A DNA stretch of 40,000 bases from Chondrilla cf. caribensis (Eukaryota; Porifera; Demospongiae; Chondrillida; Chondrillidae), in NCBI GenBank assembly GCA_964020155.1, contig OZ026565.1, positions 1,647,501 to 1,687,500 on the forward strand. The letters are read 5' to 3'. Both the position numbers and the translations under genes were made by a program. The notes under the pieces were generated by a model. The model ran no database searches and was not told the DNA's origin. It saw nothing but the letters and a program-made list of their open reading frames with translations. Within the stretch, counting starts at the first letter, position 1, and the number at the start of each line of letters is the position of its first letter. Shown here piece after piece: positions 11,652-25,015 of this stretch.

Positions 11652-12045
11652 GTACAGTCAGACCACTATCTCTCAGTCCTAGAATTCCTGTACGTATATG
11701 CCATATTACTCTTCATACAGTATCTACATCAGAATTAGGACTACCTCAGTAATGGGACCACCTCAGTAATAGGACCACCTCAGTAATGAGACCACCTCAG
11801 TAATAGGACCACCTCAGTGATAGGACCACCTCAGTGATAGGACCACCTCAGTAATAGGACCACCTCAGTAATAGGACCACCTCAGTAATAGGACCACCTC
11901 AGTGATAGGACCACTATTTCCCAGTCCCAGGAATTCCTGTACTGTATTACTCTATACACAGTATCAACATCAGAATTAGGACCACCTCACAATTGAGACC
12001 ACTTCGACTGGTCCCACAGGTGTTCTCAATTGCAAAGTTATGGTG
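11652..12045 (-). mobile_element. GAGACC/GGTCCTA MITE family with expanded 17-bp array
   Basis: It begins TACAGTCAGACCACTATC and ends with a decayed GAGACC...GGTCTCAA-type right part. A 17-bp array of about ten ACCACCTCAGTAATAGG units lies near 11740-11915. The block around GGAATTCCTGTA, TATTACTCT and CAGTATCAACATCAGAATTAG occurs both before and after the array, so a segment of the element was itself duplicated. Orientation is opposite to the copy at 20770. Confidence 0.8.
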
Positions 12046-12832
12046 TCCATGACTAATCTGGTTTGTCTTCCGAGTGTATTACGACCACACTCGTAAAGCC
12101 AAAGCAGCATCAAGTATGCAATCCACATGTCACGACTGATGGACATCTCAAACACATACAACCACAAATGTGTACTACAAATGGGACACTCTAGGTAGGA
12201 GTGAGGTGAGACTATGTGTGATCGGAGGGTATGTGTTGGCGGGTGAGACTCAATGAATATCTGTGATTTCCACAGATTACACAGTTCGTATACGTACATA
12301 CTGGATAAGGAATGTCATGTAGCTCCTACGAATGTGCAGGGGACATATGCAGTACAATAATATACAGTACCTATGAAGGAATGTTACAGGTTTTACCTGC
12401 ATCATACAACAATACATACAAATACAGTTGGGTAAGGTTGTAGAATGGAATTCATGTTTGAATACTTTGTTTCGAATGGACAATTCAAAACACAGAATAG
12501 AGGCAATCAGAGGGTGCAGAGGGGAGTCATTGAGGATTGACTGGCAAACAAACATCGTAAAAACTCCTTCTAACAATCATGTGGTTGGTGCTACTTTGAA
12601 AGCAAGGGGGAGAAGGGTGACATAAAAAGCGTATTCTTGCCTCCAACACATTGGAATGTGGGAACGAGTGGTTAAATAGGACACTTGTTCAAAACGTTTA
12701 CACGCACCATACACTCCATTGTCTACAGTTCTGTCTAACATAAGGTCAGAGGAGACATGTTTAAGCGTTTTTGATTGGTCATACACACACCTCACATGTT
12801 GTATTTTGGAAATGTACACATGTGGACATATA
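12046..12832. other. Unique spacer, no gene recognised
   Basis: Contains overlapping short open frames on both strands (12277-12625) with no motif. No repeat structure. Confidence 0.45.
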
Positions 12833-12975
12833 TACAGTCAACTTGCTTGGTAAGTACCTAAAAGGGCACATTTGCTAACAGTACTGGTTGACATAGTGTA
12901 CATGGGCTAGGGACTGAGTGAAGTGTATGTATTGAACAGGAGTGTGTACTGATAAGGGTAAATACGTACTAGAAG
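12833..12975 (-). mobile_element. 17-bp-array family, right end only (inverted)
   Basis: TACAGTCAACTTGCTTGGTA, followed by AAAGGGCACAT, CAGTACTGGTTGACATAG and a single AGGAGTGTGTACT unit, is the reverse complement of the right flank of 29961-30583. Only about one array unit survives before the sequence changes into the neighbouring 32-bp repeat. Confidence 0.75.
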
Positions 12976-12984
12976 ACCACATTA

Positions 12985-13204
12985 CAACAGTACTTCATAC
13001 AAGGACAGTCTCTTTATAACAGCACTCCATACAAAAAGAATCTCTTTATAACAGCACTCCATACGAGGACAGTCTCTTTATAACAGCACTCCATACAAGA
13101 ACAGTCTCTTTATAACAGCACTCCATACAAGAACAGTCTCTCTTTATAACAGCACTCCATACAAGAACAGTCTCTTTTTATAACTACACTCCATACGAGG
13201 ACAT
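12985..13204. repeat. 32-bp minisatellite
   Basis: About seven units containing AACAGCACTCCATACAAG and ACAGTCTCTTTATA, with small length changes in the last units (TCTCTCTTTAT, TCTCTTTTTAT). It directly follows the truncated 17-bp-family end, so the two may form one composite element. Confidence 0.9.
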
Positions 13205-13696
13205 CTTGTATAATATAGGACATCACCTCCCAACAAAATAACATAAGAACAGTCCATTCAAATCTGAGCCCCATGAAAACTTACTGAGTACAATGGGAGA
13301 AACATACCAAGTGGGAAGAAATGACATTTACTACAGCTCCAGTTGATGGTAGCTGGCTGTTTCCGAATCCAGGCAGGTTTAATTAGATAGACAGTTTAAA
13401 ATATCCACCTGTGGTTACAATGGGACAGGGGTGTAGTCAAAATAACAATTGGGCCTGTCCTTATCAGATGGAAACCAGGAATTAGTGGCAGGTGACAATG
13501 GGGCGTGTGAATCTGGTGTGCCCAACTGGATACTAACAGAATCATGTCACATTAGAGCATCCCAAAGTAGCAGGAAGTTTAGATACACAGTTTTATCTGT
13601 GAGGACAGGCTATATGGTATAGGCATTTCTCAAGTGCGGACACTTGTATGGTTTCCCTCATAAAGGAAGCATTATAGTTGTAAGGAATGTGGACAG
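13205..13696. other. Spacer, nothing recognised
   Basis: Unique sequence without motif on either strand. Confidence 0.5.
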
Positions 13697-13721
13697 GTGT
13701 GTGTGCGTGCGTGTGTGTGTG

Positions 13722-13759
<38 letters not shown>

Positions 13760-13792
13760 TGTATGTGTGTGTGTGTGTATGTGTGTGCGTGC

Positions 13793-13876
<84 letters not shown>
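13697..13876. repeat. (TG)n microsatellite
   Basis: 180 bp of TG, pure over its right half and interrupted by CGTG, CTGTATG and TATG on the left. Confidence 0.97.
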
Positions 13877-13881
<5 letters not shown>

Positions 13882-15250
13882 AGCATGTGAAAAGTGTGTG
13901 CATAATATGTTGTAACAATCCTCCCAGGGTGAATGCTGGGATAAATTCACACAGATGTGAATGTTATGATTTGAAACATATGTTTTCACAACTCACTGCT
14001 CCCACTAATTATCACTTCTTCAGGGATAACCTCATTAATTACCCACTCCCAAGTAGGGGGGGTAGCAGCTGAATCTCTTTTGTGTTGCCATGATACCGGT
14101 ATACAGTAGCAACTTCTGGAACAACACCCACTTGCAGGAAGTCTACAACGCCCAGACTACTAATCATACAGACTGGCTTATATCATGGGAAGGTCAGCTG
14201 GATGAAAGGACCTCTTAAAATACAGAACATAGTTGTGTAGACAAGTACACACATACTGTATACATATGTGATATACACACTGTATGGGCAATATTATGTA
14301 CAATACTGTGTACACATGAAACAAGAAATTTGAGCTGAAAGACTTGTGAGGCTTCAGCCCCCACACTCAAATTACTTGGGCGTCTCTTTTGGCTTAGAAA
14401 AACCCTTGCTGAAGATTTTACATTTGGCGAAGCCATATCACTCAAATTCCAGCCCAATTTCTAATTCTTACCATTTCAAAATTGCACGTGTTCTTGCAAT
14501 AGAAATTATAAAGAAATTCTCTGTTGTGGTTACACGTAGGAATACATATTAAATACATGCATAGGTACACACATATATGAAGCTTAACATACCAGAATTC
14601 AAAATAAAACTAATTTTATGTACAGCACCATAATATTACATACCCCATAATAATATTATATCCACACTGTATGTACAACAAATTATGTACTGTATGTACC
14701 ATAATATGCATGATTATTACATATACACATATATGTACTGTACCTAAATATGTGTATGTGTGTACCATATATATGTACACCATGTATATACTGCAAGTAT
14801 GTACGACCATATTATGTCCCCTCTGTATGTACTGTACACATATAAGCATGATCACATAATGTACACAGCCACTAACATATTGTAGAACCAAATAGGTCCT
14901 GTTACAGCTGCTTAGGATCAGTTCCAAATTCAAACATTCAAATCTATTATCGTTGTCAAGGAGAACACATAACACTGTCTACACTACCTGAGGAACCCAC
15001 AGATCCTGATATCTGTTGTGAGCTAACAAATACTAAACACAGACACAGTTCCAGGACAGATAGGAGAGAGATTGCCCACTGTTGATTGACTGTTTACTAC
15101 CATGAATCGAAATGGCTGCATGCGTTAATTCTTGTGTCACTGTGGAACCTCTGACAAAGTATACTCCGAAGAAGGACACCTTAGGTATTACCACCCTACA
15201 ACTTAAGGATTCATTCTAAGATACCAAAAATAGAGACTACCTTATAGTGA
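13877..15250. other. Spacer, AT-rich with TGTACAGTA-type words
   Basis: 13877-14560 is unique with no gene. 14560-14870 is rich in GTACATA, TGTACTGTA and ATATGTAC words without a fixed period, probably a decayed repeat. 14870-15250 is unique and unassigned. Confidence 0.45.
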
Positions 15251-15532
15251 TACAGTCAGACCTCTTCACAACATCACCCTTGGTAGTGCTCCCATACACT
15301 AGTATACAGTCAGACCTCTTCACAACACCACCCTTGGTAGTGCTCCCATACACTAGTATACAGTCAGACCTCTTTACAACATCACCCTTGGTAGTGCTCC
15401 CATACACTGGTATACAGTCAGACTTCCGTATAACATCACCCTTGGTTCCTCACTTTCCCTGTCATTAAAACCATATTGTTATAATAAAAGACTGTCCTGG
15501 TAAAAAGTGCTGTGTGAAGTGGTCTGACTGTA
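15251..15532 (+). mobile_element. 54-bp-array MITE, reference copy with both ends
   Basis: This 282-bp element has a left end TACAGTCAGACCTCTTCACA and a right end whose reverse complement is TACAGTCAGACCACTTCACA. The inverted ends are about 20 bp with one mismatch, flush with TA. Four TACAGT-starting units at exact 54-bp spacing (15251, 15305, 15359, 15413) precede about 90 bp of unique right flank. Each array unit therefore starts with a full copy of the terminal repeat. CAGT ends with TA target sites are typical of the Tc1/mariner-pogo superfamily. No transposase is encoded. Confidence 0.85.
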
Positions 15533-15560
15533 ATACAATTTCCACCTCTGAAGAGTGGAC

Positions 15561-15722
15561 TATTAGTGTACTACACCAGTATTAGTGTATTATACCAGTA
15601 TTAGTGTATTAACCAGTATTAGTGTACTACACCAGTATTAGTGTACTACACCAGTATTAGTGTACTACACCAGTATTAGTGTACTACACCAGTATTAGTG
15701 TACTACAACAGTATTAGTGTAT
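15561..15722. repeat. 19-bp minisatellite
   Basis: About nine units of AGTGTACTACACCAGTATT, the second and third slightly altered. It starts about 30 bp after the neighbouring MITE. Confidence 0.93.
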
Positions 15723-15916
15723 CAGTGGCTGTGTTCCTTATTATGTACACAACTATCAGTGAGGTCTCCAAGCACAACTACAATCAAACACTAATACCAG
15801 GATAGGGTATCAATGCCCTGTTATTGTTTTAGCATAAATACTCCACTACAAGTATGTATAGTGTTATACATATAATATATTTATATATTTTGAACTCAAA
15901 ATCCTTTGTTATTACG

Positions 15917-15918
<2 letters not shown>

Positions 15919-15963
<45 letters not shown>
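15919..15963. repeat. (TA)n microsatellite
   Basis: About 45 bp of TA with two CATA interruptions at the right, inside a wider AT-rich stretch (15840-16060). Confidence 0.93.
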
Positions 15964-15964
<1 letters not shown>

Positions 15965-16099
15965 ACATATCATATAGTGTCAACACACAAATACTAGTAT
16001 ATATCAAACACAGCCATTGATATAATATATTATGGTAAGACTATATAATAATTAGTATTACTATACTAATACTAGTGAATTTGCAGTATAATATTACTG

Positions 16100-16300
16100 C
16101 CAATATAACATCAATACACTAATACCGGTGAGATATAAATACACTGCCATTGGTACAGTATAAATACCAATATGACAAGTACAGTCTCGTAATGCACCTC
16201 CATTACCAGTATAATATCAATACACTGCCATTGGTATGGTATAAATACCACTATTACAAGTACAGCTACACAATACACTATTACCAGTATAATATTGTCA
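16100..16300. repeat. 81-bp tandem repeat, about 2.5 copies
   Basis: The word ACTGCCATTGGTA occurs at 16143 and 16224 (81 bp apart), with matching flanks ACCAGTATAATATCAATAC and GGTATAAATACCA. A partial third copy follows. The inner word GGTATAAATACC is itself palindromic. Confidence 0.8.
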
Positions 16301-16881
16301 CACTGCTTGAATACAGAGCATATTACATTACTTCCTCATTCCCAGACTCAGCAGTATGTGATACATCAACGTACTGGAATTCTCACACACCTCCTTAACA
16401 CAACCTTTAGACCAACCAGTTGGGTGTCTGCGATAAACTACATGCATCCATAAGCTCTATGGTTTGTAGCCATACACTGTAGTGCTAAAACGCTTAATTT
16501 CAAACTGGGTTCAAACCGCCTCACTATGTGGTTCGCCTAAATCGATTACACAATCCCCTCACACACTACAGCATTGAACCGATAGACTTGAGTGATTTGG
16601 AATGTTTGGACTTCAAGTGATTTTAAAGAGCTTCAATGTACTAGTTTGACCTGGGTTGGGGTACACCCATGACAAGGATATTTGATCCCTGAACCAGAAC
16701 TCTGGTCACGCTCGCTTTGTTTCCTCGTGGGTTTGGCTACAGTTACACTCGTATACATGCGAGATTAGTATTTGATGCATTTTTAAGCGTCTGACACCCA
16801 CACTGACCCTCCCACAACAAACAATGTGGTTGAAGTCTGACCTCTTCATCTTGACCTCCTCCTAAGGTAACATTAGATGGT
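16301..16881. other. Unique spacer with a weak tRNA-like word
   Basis: GGGTTCAAACCGCC near 16507-16520 resembles a pol III B box, but I could not fold a convincing tRNA around it. No gene recognised. Confidence 0.35.
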
Positions 16882-17190
16882 TTCCCATACACTAGTATAC
16901 AGTCAGACCTCTTTACAACATCACCTTTGGTAGTGCTCCCATACACTAGTATACAGTCAGACCTCTTTGCAACACCACCCTTGGTAGTGCTCCCATACAC
17001 TAGTATACGGTCAGACATCTTTACAACATCACCCTTGGTAGTGCTCCCACACACTAGTATACAGTCAGACCTCCTTACAACATCACCCTTGGTAGTGCTC
17101 CCACACACTAGTATACAGTCAGACATCTTTACAACATCATCCTTGGTAGTGCTCCCATACACTAGTATACAGTCAGGCCTCTTTACAACA
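16882..17190 (+). repeat. 54-bp array, copy 5 (plus orientation)
   Basis: Six TACAGTCAGACC-type units at 54-bp spacing (16898, 16952, 17006, 17060, 17114, 17168), plus a partial left unit. Units carry private substitutions (TACGGT at 17006). The orientation matches 15251 and is opposite to the arrays at 3659, 6119 and 7384. Confidence 0.9.
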
Positions 17191-17654
17191 GAACACTACA
17201 ACCACCATACACATATACCACAACGATGTGTCCATCAACCTGGTCCAGTAACTACATACCTACACAACATTAGCACATGCTTCACACAAACCTGGCAAAA
17301 AACTTTACATATAACACTGCCCCAGAAGTCCCACACAAAGATGGGAAGTACAAGGTGAGCTGATTTAGTTAGCTCATATTACACTGCTCACACCACCAGA
17401 TACTGGGATCTTTGTTGCGATGCAGCTCTTGTAACATGACAATGGGTTGGGATTAACACACAGGTCAGATTTAAGCCATTTGTGCGCATATTGGTGTGAT
17501 GTCAACGATGCAGAGTAATGTATAATGTGGTACTGGGTAATTTGAGTTCCTCCTATCAAACATACACTGCACCCACAGATATACCACACACACGCACACC
17601 CTGGGTCACACATATGGACACATACTCACATAAGCACTCACACACGCATATATA
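17191..17654. other. Spacer, nothing recognised
   Basis: No motif or repeat seen. Confidence 0.45.
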
Positions 17655-17666
17655 CACGCACACACA

Positions 17667-17719
<53 letters not shown>
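17655..17719. repeat. (CA)n microsatellite
   Basis: About 65 bp of CA with one CATA interruption, preceded by degraded CACA-rich sequence from 17590. Confidence 0.96.
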
Positions 17720-17720
<1 letters not shown>

Positions 17721-18123
17721 AACGTCATACCAAACAACTCTTTACATTCCTTTTAAAATAATGAATACAATATCATATCATGATGTCATTCAACTGACAT
17801 TTCAAGGAGATGATGCTAGCCCTGTATCTATGACAAGGTCACACAGGTACCTCGAAAACAGCGATATGTGTGGATATCATCATGATTGAATATGCTTCAT
17901 TTCACAGGCATCAGCAATGATTCACTCCAATGTTGTTGTTTGTCCAAACTATCAGCCAATTCTGTTATCTTAAGCCACATTCTTGGAATTCTTCACTGAA
18001 ATGTCAAGTGGTTGGAAACACCACTTTGCGTGATGATTTGAGAAGAGGCTGGTCCCAATGAGACACTCAGTTGACTGTTCAGACTGTTATATATGGACAC
18101 CTGGAATGATACACATCCAGATG

Positions 18124-18150
18124 CACACACACACACACACACAAACACAA

Positions 18151-18183
<33 letters not shown>

Positions 18184-18237
18184 CACAAACACACAAACAC
18201 ACACACACACATACACACACACACACACAACACACAC
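18124..18237. repeat. (CA)n with regular CAAACA interruptions
   Basis: The CA tract is broken by at least six AAACA variants, which limits slippage. It is flanked by unique sequence with no gene. Confidence 0.96.
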
Positions 18238-18875
18238 TTTGATATACAGTATTTTCAATCAACTGGTTTCACTTCTTTCCAAAATGGACAACAAGGCACC
18301 ACAGTTTTCCCGGGAACAACAAAACAAAATTTCCATAAATAAAAATAGCAGTACACGTGTGCTTTACCTAAGAGCTATTCTGGTGACTGGATATCACACA
18401 AACAATCGAAAAACGATAATTGCTGCAAAGGCTTTGATCTCAAGACAGCTATATTGGTTATCGAGGTTTTATCAAAATTGAGTGAAACTGAGCATGATTC
18501 ACTTTCTGAATATTCTAAATTCAGTACCGAGTCTCACCAGACAATTCTGTTTACTGTCTGTTAAGCGAGGGTTGCCATGAATCAGCCCTTAAACTAAGCA
18601 ACACGCATAAAACAATAACTACCGAGTACACAATAAACAATTCACAGACCTGTCGTTGTGAACAAACACAGTCATGGGTCTCAGGAATACTAAAAAGTGT
18701 GATAATTGCTCCTGATATTCAGTTTATCAGGAGAAAAGCACCAATGAAATCTGTTCCAAGGACTGTGTACTTGTAGGGATGCGTCATGCGGTGATCAGGT
18801 GCAGACTGTTGCTATGGACACAACATTCCACTTCCAGTGAACTAACACACAGGTAGGTGTGCATATACATACACG

Positions 18876-18876
<1 letters not shown>
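18238..18876. other. Unique spacer
   Basis: A plus-strand open frame at 18239-18481 (80 codons) has no recognisable motif. No repeats. Confidence 0.45.
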
Positions 18877-18949
<73 letters not shown>

Positions 18950-18955
18950 CCTCTC

Positions 18956-19048
<93 letters not shown>
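18877..19048. repeat. Compound CA-CT-CA microsatellite
   Basis: About 70 bp of CA, then about 55 bp of CT (18950-19005, one AT interruption), then about 40 bp of CA. The CT block is a homopyrimidine mirror repeat able to form triplex H-DNA, while its CA flanks favour Z-DNA. Confidence 0.97.
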
Positions 19049-19049
<1 letters not shown>

Positions 19050-19463
19050 ACGTACACTATCCATAGAGTGATTATACATTATACACCAATACCCATATCA
19101 TTATACAAATATCCGTATGTATATAAGCTCTCACACACAAACACATATCAAACACATTACTATGTTACACATATAGATAACAACGGAAATGCGATACATA
19201 CGTAGGTATGCATTCTCTGATCGGGCTTCACACCGGCATTGACACAAACAGCACTGCTACCTGAACCCTCCACCTGGTGTGTGCTCCAACTATGTGAACT
19301 GTGCAGTCGCAGTCTGAGTGTCTACATACCATCAATACTGTGGATGACTGGAGGGAATTGAGACGTGTTTCACTGTGCATAGTTAGACATCACCATGCTA
19401 TCTCGGAATGATCACGTTTACTTGGTCACACAAAACAGAACAATCATACATATCAGTAAGGGG

Positions 19464-19693
19464 AGGTGGTGATGGTGATGATGGTGGTGATATGGTGATA
19501 TGATGGTGATAATGGCGATGATGGTGATGGCAGGGATGATGGTGATGACGATGGCAGTCATGATAGTGATGGTGGTGATGGTGATGGCAGTGATGATGGT
19601 GACGGTGATGGCAGCGATGATGATGATGTGATGGCGGTGATGATGGTGGTGGTGATGATGGTGATGATGGTGGTGGTGATGGTAGTGGTGATG
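19464..19693. repeat. GAT/GGT trinucleotide-rich tract
   Basis: Purine-rich mix of GATGGT, GGTGAT and GATGAT words with irregular GATAT, GGCAG and GACG interruptions. The His-rich minus frame through it is an artefact of the ATC/ACC complement. Confidence 0.92.
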
Positions 19694-20086
19694 CTAATGA
19701 CCCAAGGTAGCAGTTAGTATCAGTTAGCACTTTATCTGTTGCAGGATTTCACATAAAACCTCCACCCTATGGGTGAATACAAGAAGCTAAGTTGGGTCAT
19801 ATCCTGCAAGAACCCTGGATGGCTGACAGGAAGTAAACAGAGCACCGCATTGTGCGCATCACAGGAAGCATGGACAATACCTACAGGAAGACACGCGGGG
19901 ATACACACATATACACAGAATACTGAGGTAAGAGGACTCTCAGGAAGTATGGAGAGACATGTACACAAGGCATCGTGCAAGTTAAGATAAGTAACAGGGA
20001 GAACAGATGACAACAACAGGAATTACCAAGATCATCAAAGCAAGATAACTCATAGGCAACTAGTGTGGGTCATTGCAGAAGTGAAC
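19694..20086. other. Spacer, nothing recognised
   Basis: A repeated word CAGGAAG occurs several times between 19828 and 19950, without a fixed period. Confidence 0.4.
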
Positions 20087-20769
<683 letters not shown>

Positions 20770-21520
20770 TACAGTAGAACCTCACTATTGAGACCACCTT
20801 TGGGACCAGTTGAAGTACAGTAGAACCTCACAATTGAGACCACCTGTGGGACCAGTTGAAGTACAGTAGAACCTCACAATTGAGACCACCTGTGGGACCA
20901 GTTGAAGTACAGTAGAACCTCACAATTGAGACCATCTGTTGGACCAGTTGAAGTACAGTAGAACCTCACAATTGAGACCACCTGTGGGACCAGTTGAAGT
21001 ACAGTAGAACCTCACTATTGAGACCACCTATGGGACCAGTTGAAGTACAGTAGAACCTCACAATTGAGACCACCTGTGGGACCAGTTGAAGTACAGTAGA
21101 ACCTCACAATTGAGACCATCTGTTGGACCAGTTGAAGTACAGTAGAACCTCACTATCGAGACCACCTGTGGGACCAGTTGAAGTACAGTAGAACCTCACT
21201 ATTGAGACCATCTGTTGGACCAGTCAAAAGTGGTCTCAATTGTGAGGTGGTCCTAATTCTGGTGTTGATACTGTGTATAGAGTAATACAGTACAGGAATT
21301 CCTGGGACTGGGAAATAGTGGTCCTATTACTGAGGTGGTCCTATTACTGAGGTGGTCCTATTACTGAGGTGGTCCTTTTACTGAGGTGGTCCTATTACTG
21401 AGGTGGTCCTATTACTGAGGTGGTCCTGTTACTGAGGTGGTCCTATTACTGAGGTAGTCCTATTACTGAGGTGGTCATATTACTGAGGTAGTCGTAGTCT
21501 ATAAGTGAAGTTCTACTGTA
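20770..21520 (+). mobile_element. GAGACC/GGTCCTA MITE, longest copy with two arrays
   Basis: This 751-bp element starts TACAGTAGAACCTCACTATT and ends TGAAGTTCTACTGTA, an imperfect inverted repeat. Ten 46-bp units begin at 20770 and recur at exact 46-bp steps to 21184. Each restarts with the terminal word TACAGTAGAACCTCAC. A middle block (GTCTCAATTGTGAGGTGGTC, GGAATTCCTGGGACTGGGAA) leads to a second array of about ten 17-bp units TATTACTGAGGTGGTCC (21315-21492). The CAGTAGAACCTC end resembles pogo/Tigger-type termini. No coding capacity. Confidence 0.88.
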
Positions 21521-22023
21521 TATCCATATAATATATGAGATCATACTATGTAAAATGGCTGTAAATGTACATACATGTACATATATATACAACACTTAGT
21601 GTGGGATCATGTACATATGTACATACAGTATTGGTATGTACATATGTATGCATCCATATTCGAACATAGTGTTGCATAATGAAATTTGTAACCACCAGAC
21701 ACACACATTCCGGCTCCACATAAGGTGTGCAGTTCTTGAATGTACATGTATCTTCACATATAAGGAAAGGTCTGCAACGATGACTAGATTAGTACAAGCT
21801 ACATATACACATGTACCCTTATCAGATGTTGTGTGTGTACATATATATGTGTGGTTTCGTAGGGTTGAGCAACATGATAGACAAAGCAGGTCCTACCTCA
21901 CAAAACACGCTACAGAGTCACTACGTGTGCAGCACCAATCATCTATGGGACCACACCCCAGGGGTGTTAGACCTCATGTCTGCAGCCTCAAACCAACCAA
22001 TAGAGTACTCAGGCAGTTTAATG
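21521..22023. other. Spacer with an unassigned plus-strand open frame
   Basis: Overlapping plus-strand frames between 21609 and 22233 carry no recognisable domain and run into the next repeat element. Confidence 0.35.
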
Positions 22024-22372
22024 TACAGTGGGACCTGTCTACAGAGGTCACCCTGGGGTCATGAAATGGTTGCTGTTATAGAGAGAGGAGGCCTGCATAC
22101 ACTGAATGTTGAGTTGTACACTACAGACCCTTTGGGACATGGCTGTTGTAGAGAGGTGACCTGTATAAGTAGCTTGAATTGTCCACTACAGACCCTTTGG
22201 GACATGGCTGTTGTAGAGAGGTGCCCTGTATAAGTAGCTTGAACTGTACACTATAGACCCTTTGGGACATGGCTGTTGTAGAGAGGTGACCTGTATAAGT
22301 AGCTTGAACTGTACACTATAGACCCTTTAGGGACTTAGCGACCTGGTTGTTTCAGAGAGGTATCCTAATAAA
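22024..22372 (+). mobile_element. TACAGTGGGACC element with 65-bp tandem units
   Basis: It starts TACAGTGGGACCTGTCTACA. The word GACCCTTT recurs at 22126, 22191, 22256 and 22321, giving a 65-bp period with GGGACATGGCTGTTGTAGAG and GACCTGTATAAGTAGC in each unit. The right end (CAGAGAGGTATCCTAATAA) is a poor inverted match to the left, so the boundary is approximate. Similar in style to the other TACAGT families, but not in sequence beyond the ends. Confidence 0.75.
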
Positions 22373-22482
22373 CATTTATTCTATCATATATACTGTATGT
22401 ATGTGGTAATGAGTATGAATATAATGTTACGAATTAGTGCACAGACAATAAATAATATACTTTACATAGTAAGTGATATACA

Positions 22483-23036
22483 TACAGTTGTATCCCCCTG
22501 GGTATGTATTAGGGGACACACAGTTGTATCCCCTATGGGTGTGGGTTGGGGACACACAGTTGTATCCCCATGGGTGTGGGTTGGGGGACACACAGTGGTA
22601 TCCCCCATGGGTGTGGGTTGGGGACACATAGTTGTTTCCCCCATGGGTGTGGGTTGGGGACATACAGTTGTATCCCCCATGGGTGTGGGTTGGGGACATA
22701 TAGTTATATCCCCCATGGGTGTGGGTTGGGGACATATAGTTGTATCCCCCATGGGTGTGGGTTGGGGACACACAGTTGTATCCCCATGGGTGTGGGTTGG
22801 GGACACACAGTGGTATTCCCCATGGGTGTGGGTTGGGGACACACAGTTGTATCCTCATGGGTGTGGGTTGGGGGACACACAGTTGTATCCCCCATGGGTG
22901 TGGGTTGGGGGACACACAGTGGTATCCCCCATGGGTGTGGGTTGGGGGACACACAGTGGTATCCCCCATGGGTGTGGGTTGGGGGACACACAGTGGTATC
23001 CCCATGGGTGTGGGCTTGGGGATATGCAGTTGTACC
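22483..23036 (+). repeat. 36-38-bp G-rich minisatellite beginning TACAGTTG
   Basis: Fourteen units of CCCATGGGTGTGGGTTGGGG and ACACAGTTGTATCC follow an irregular first unit at 22483. Unit length varies between 35 and 38 bp because of G and C run-length changes. Each unit carries TGGG, TGTGGG and TTGGGG, so the plus strand could form G-quadruplexes. The long Gly/Val/Trp-rich open frames on both strands break and resume with unit length, and I treat them as non-coding. Confidence 0.92.
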
Positions 23037-23327
23037 TTTTCTGGGCTTGCATCAGATTAATTCCTTTACAATAATGATTAGTATTGAGGGCAAAGGGAGA
23101 AGCCTTAAAAGTAAGCCCCCAACCACTGGGGCCAATCCAATACACCAGAGAGAGAGGAAGTCTACAAATTAGTGCATGAATCACGTATATTGAGGGCCTG
23201 GATTAACCACAGGGAAGCCAGAAACTGATCAAAATGTCAGGCGCACACCATACACCCTACGACATCACAAACCACACAATGTCACTCAGAAGTACCCATT
23301 GAATGCAACCTTTCTTCTTCTGGAACT
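23037..23327. other. Spacer, nothing recognised
   Basis: Short unique stretch between two repeats. Confidence 0.45.
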
Positions 23328-23546
23328 ACAGTTCAATCATTTTTTAATCAAATGTTTCACCTCCAGAGCAATATCTCCAGGGTGTTGTCTCCAAAAGGAA
23401 CCTCTACCACTCAAAGTCCAGATAATTTCTTTAGGTGAGTACAGTTCAATGATTTTAATTTAATGTTTCATCTCCAGAGCAATGTCTGCAAAAGGGTCCT
23501 TAACCACTTAATGTCCAGATGCTTTCTTCAGATGAGTGCAGTGACT
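23328..23546. repeat. Diverged 112-bp tandem duplication
   Basis: TACAGTTCAAT plus ATTTTAAT-like sequence, AATGTTTCA, CTCCAGAGCAAT and GTCCAGAT occur in order from 23328 and again from 23440. Substitutions and a small deletion in copy 2 point to an older event. Confidence 0.8.
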
Positions 23547-23873
23547 TGCTTTCAGCATAGAATTGAGAGATTGTGAACTGCTACTGTCGACCTGACCAAT
23601 AATTGTGGATGAAATGTGTGAAATGTAACATGGCAATACTAAGAGCACGTTCAAATGTGTGCTTTTGTGTGATATCGTGTGGTTATGTGGTTGATTGTAA
23701 CCCACAGGGGTGTACATGTGCAAGTACTGTATATATACGTACACACCAGCACACAAATATATACACATGTGCACGCGCACACATGCAAACATGCACCCAC
23801 ACCAACACATACAAATATGCACACAAACATAACACCCATGTCTGCATAATATGCATACAAACACAACCGCAAA
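23547..23873. other. Spacer with degraded CA-rich right half
   Basis: 23735-23870 is rich in ACACA and ATGCA words without a pure tract. No gene. Confidence 0.45.
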
Positions 23874-23875
23874 TA

Positions 23876-25015
<1,140 letters not shown>

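Noticed and set aside
15251..15532. Host satellite (centromeric) array
   Set aside because: Arrays are short, dispersed, in both orientations, and bounded by inverted ends with TA, so mobile elements explain them better.
16480..16540. Possible tRNA or tRNA-derived SINE (B-box-like GGGTTCAAACC)
   Set aside because: No convincing A box, acceptor stem or full cloverleaf; the T-arm pairs over only about three positions.
19398..19730. Histidine-rich minus-strand frame resembling a metal-binding protein
   Set aside because: Produced by the GAT/GGT tract; no non-repetitive domain is attached.
22397..23172. Up to 225-codon frame rich in Gly, Val, Trp and His, and its minus-strand counterparts rich in Pro, Thr and His
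   Set aside because: It is a translation of the 36-38-bp minisatellite. Unit length is not a multiple of three and the frame shifts between units, so no protein repeat is conserved.
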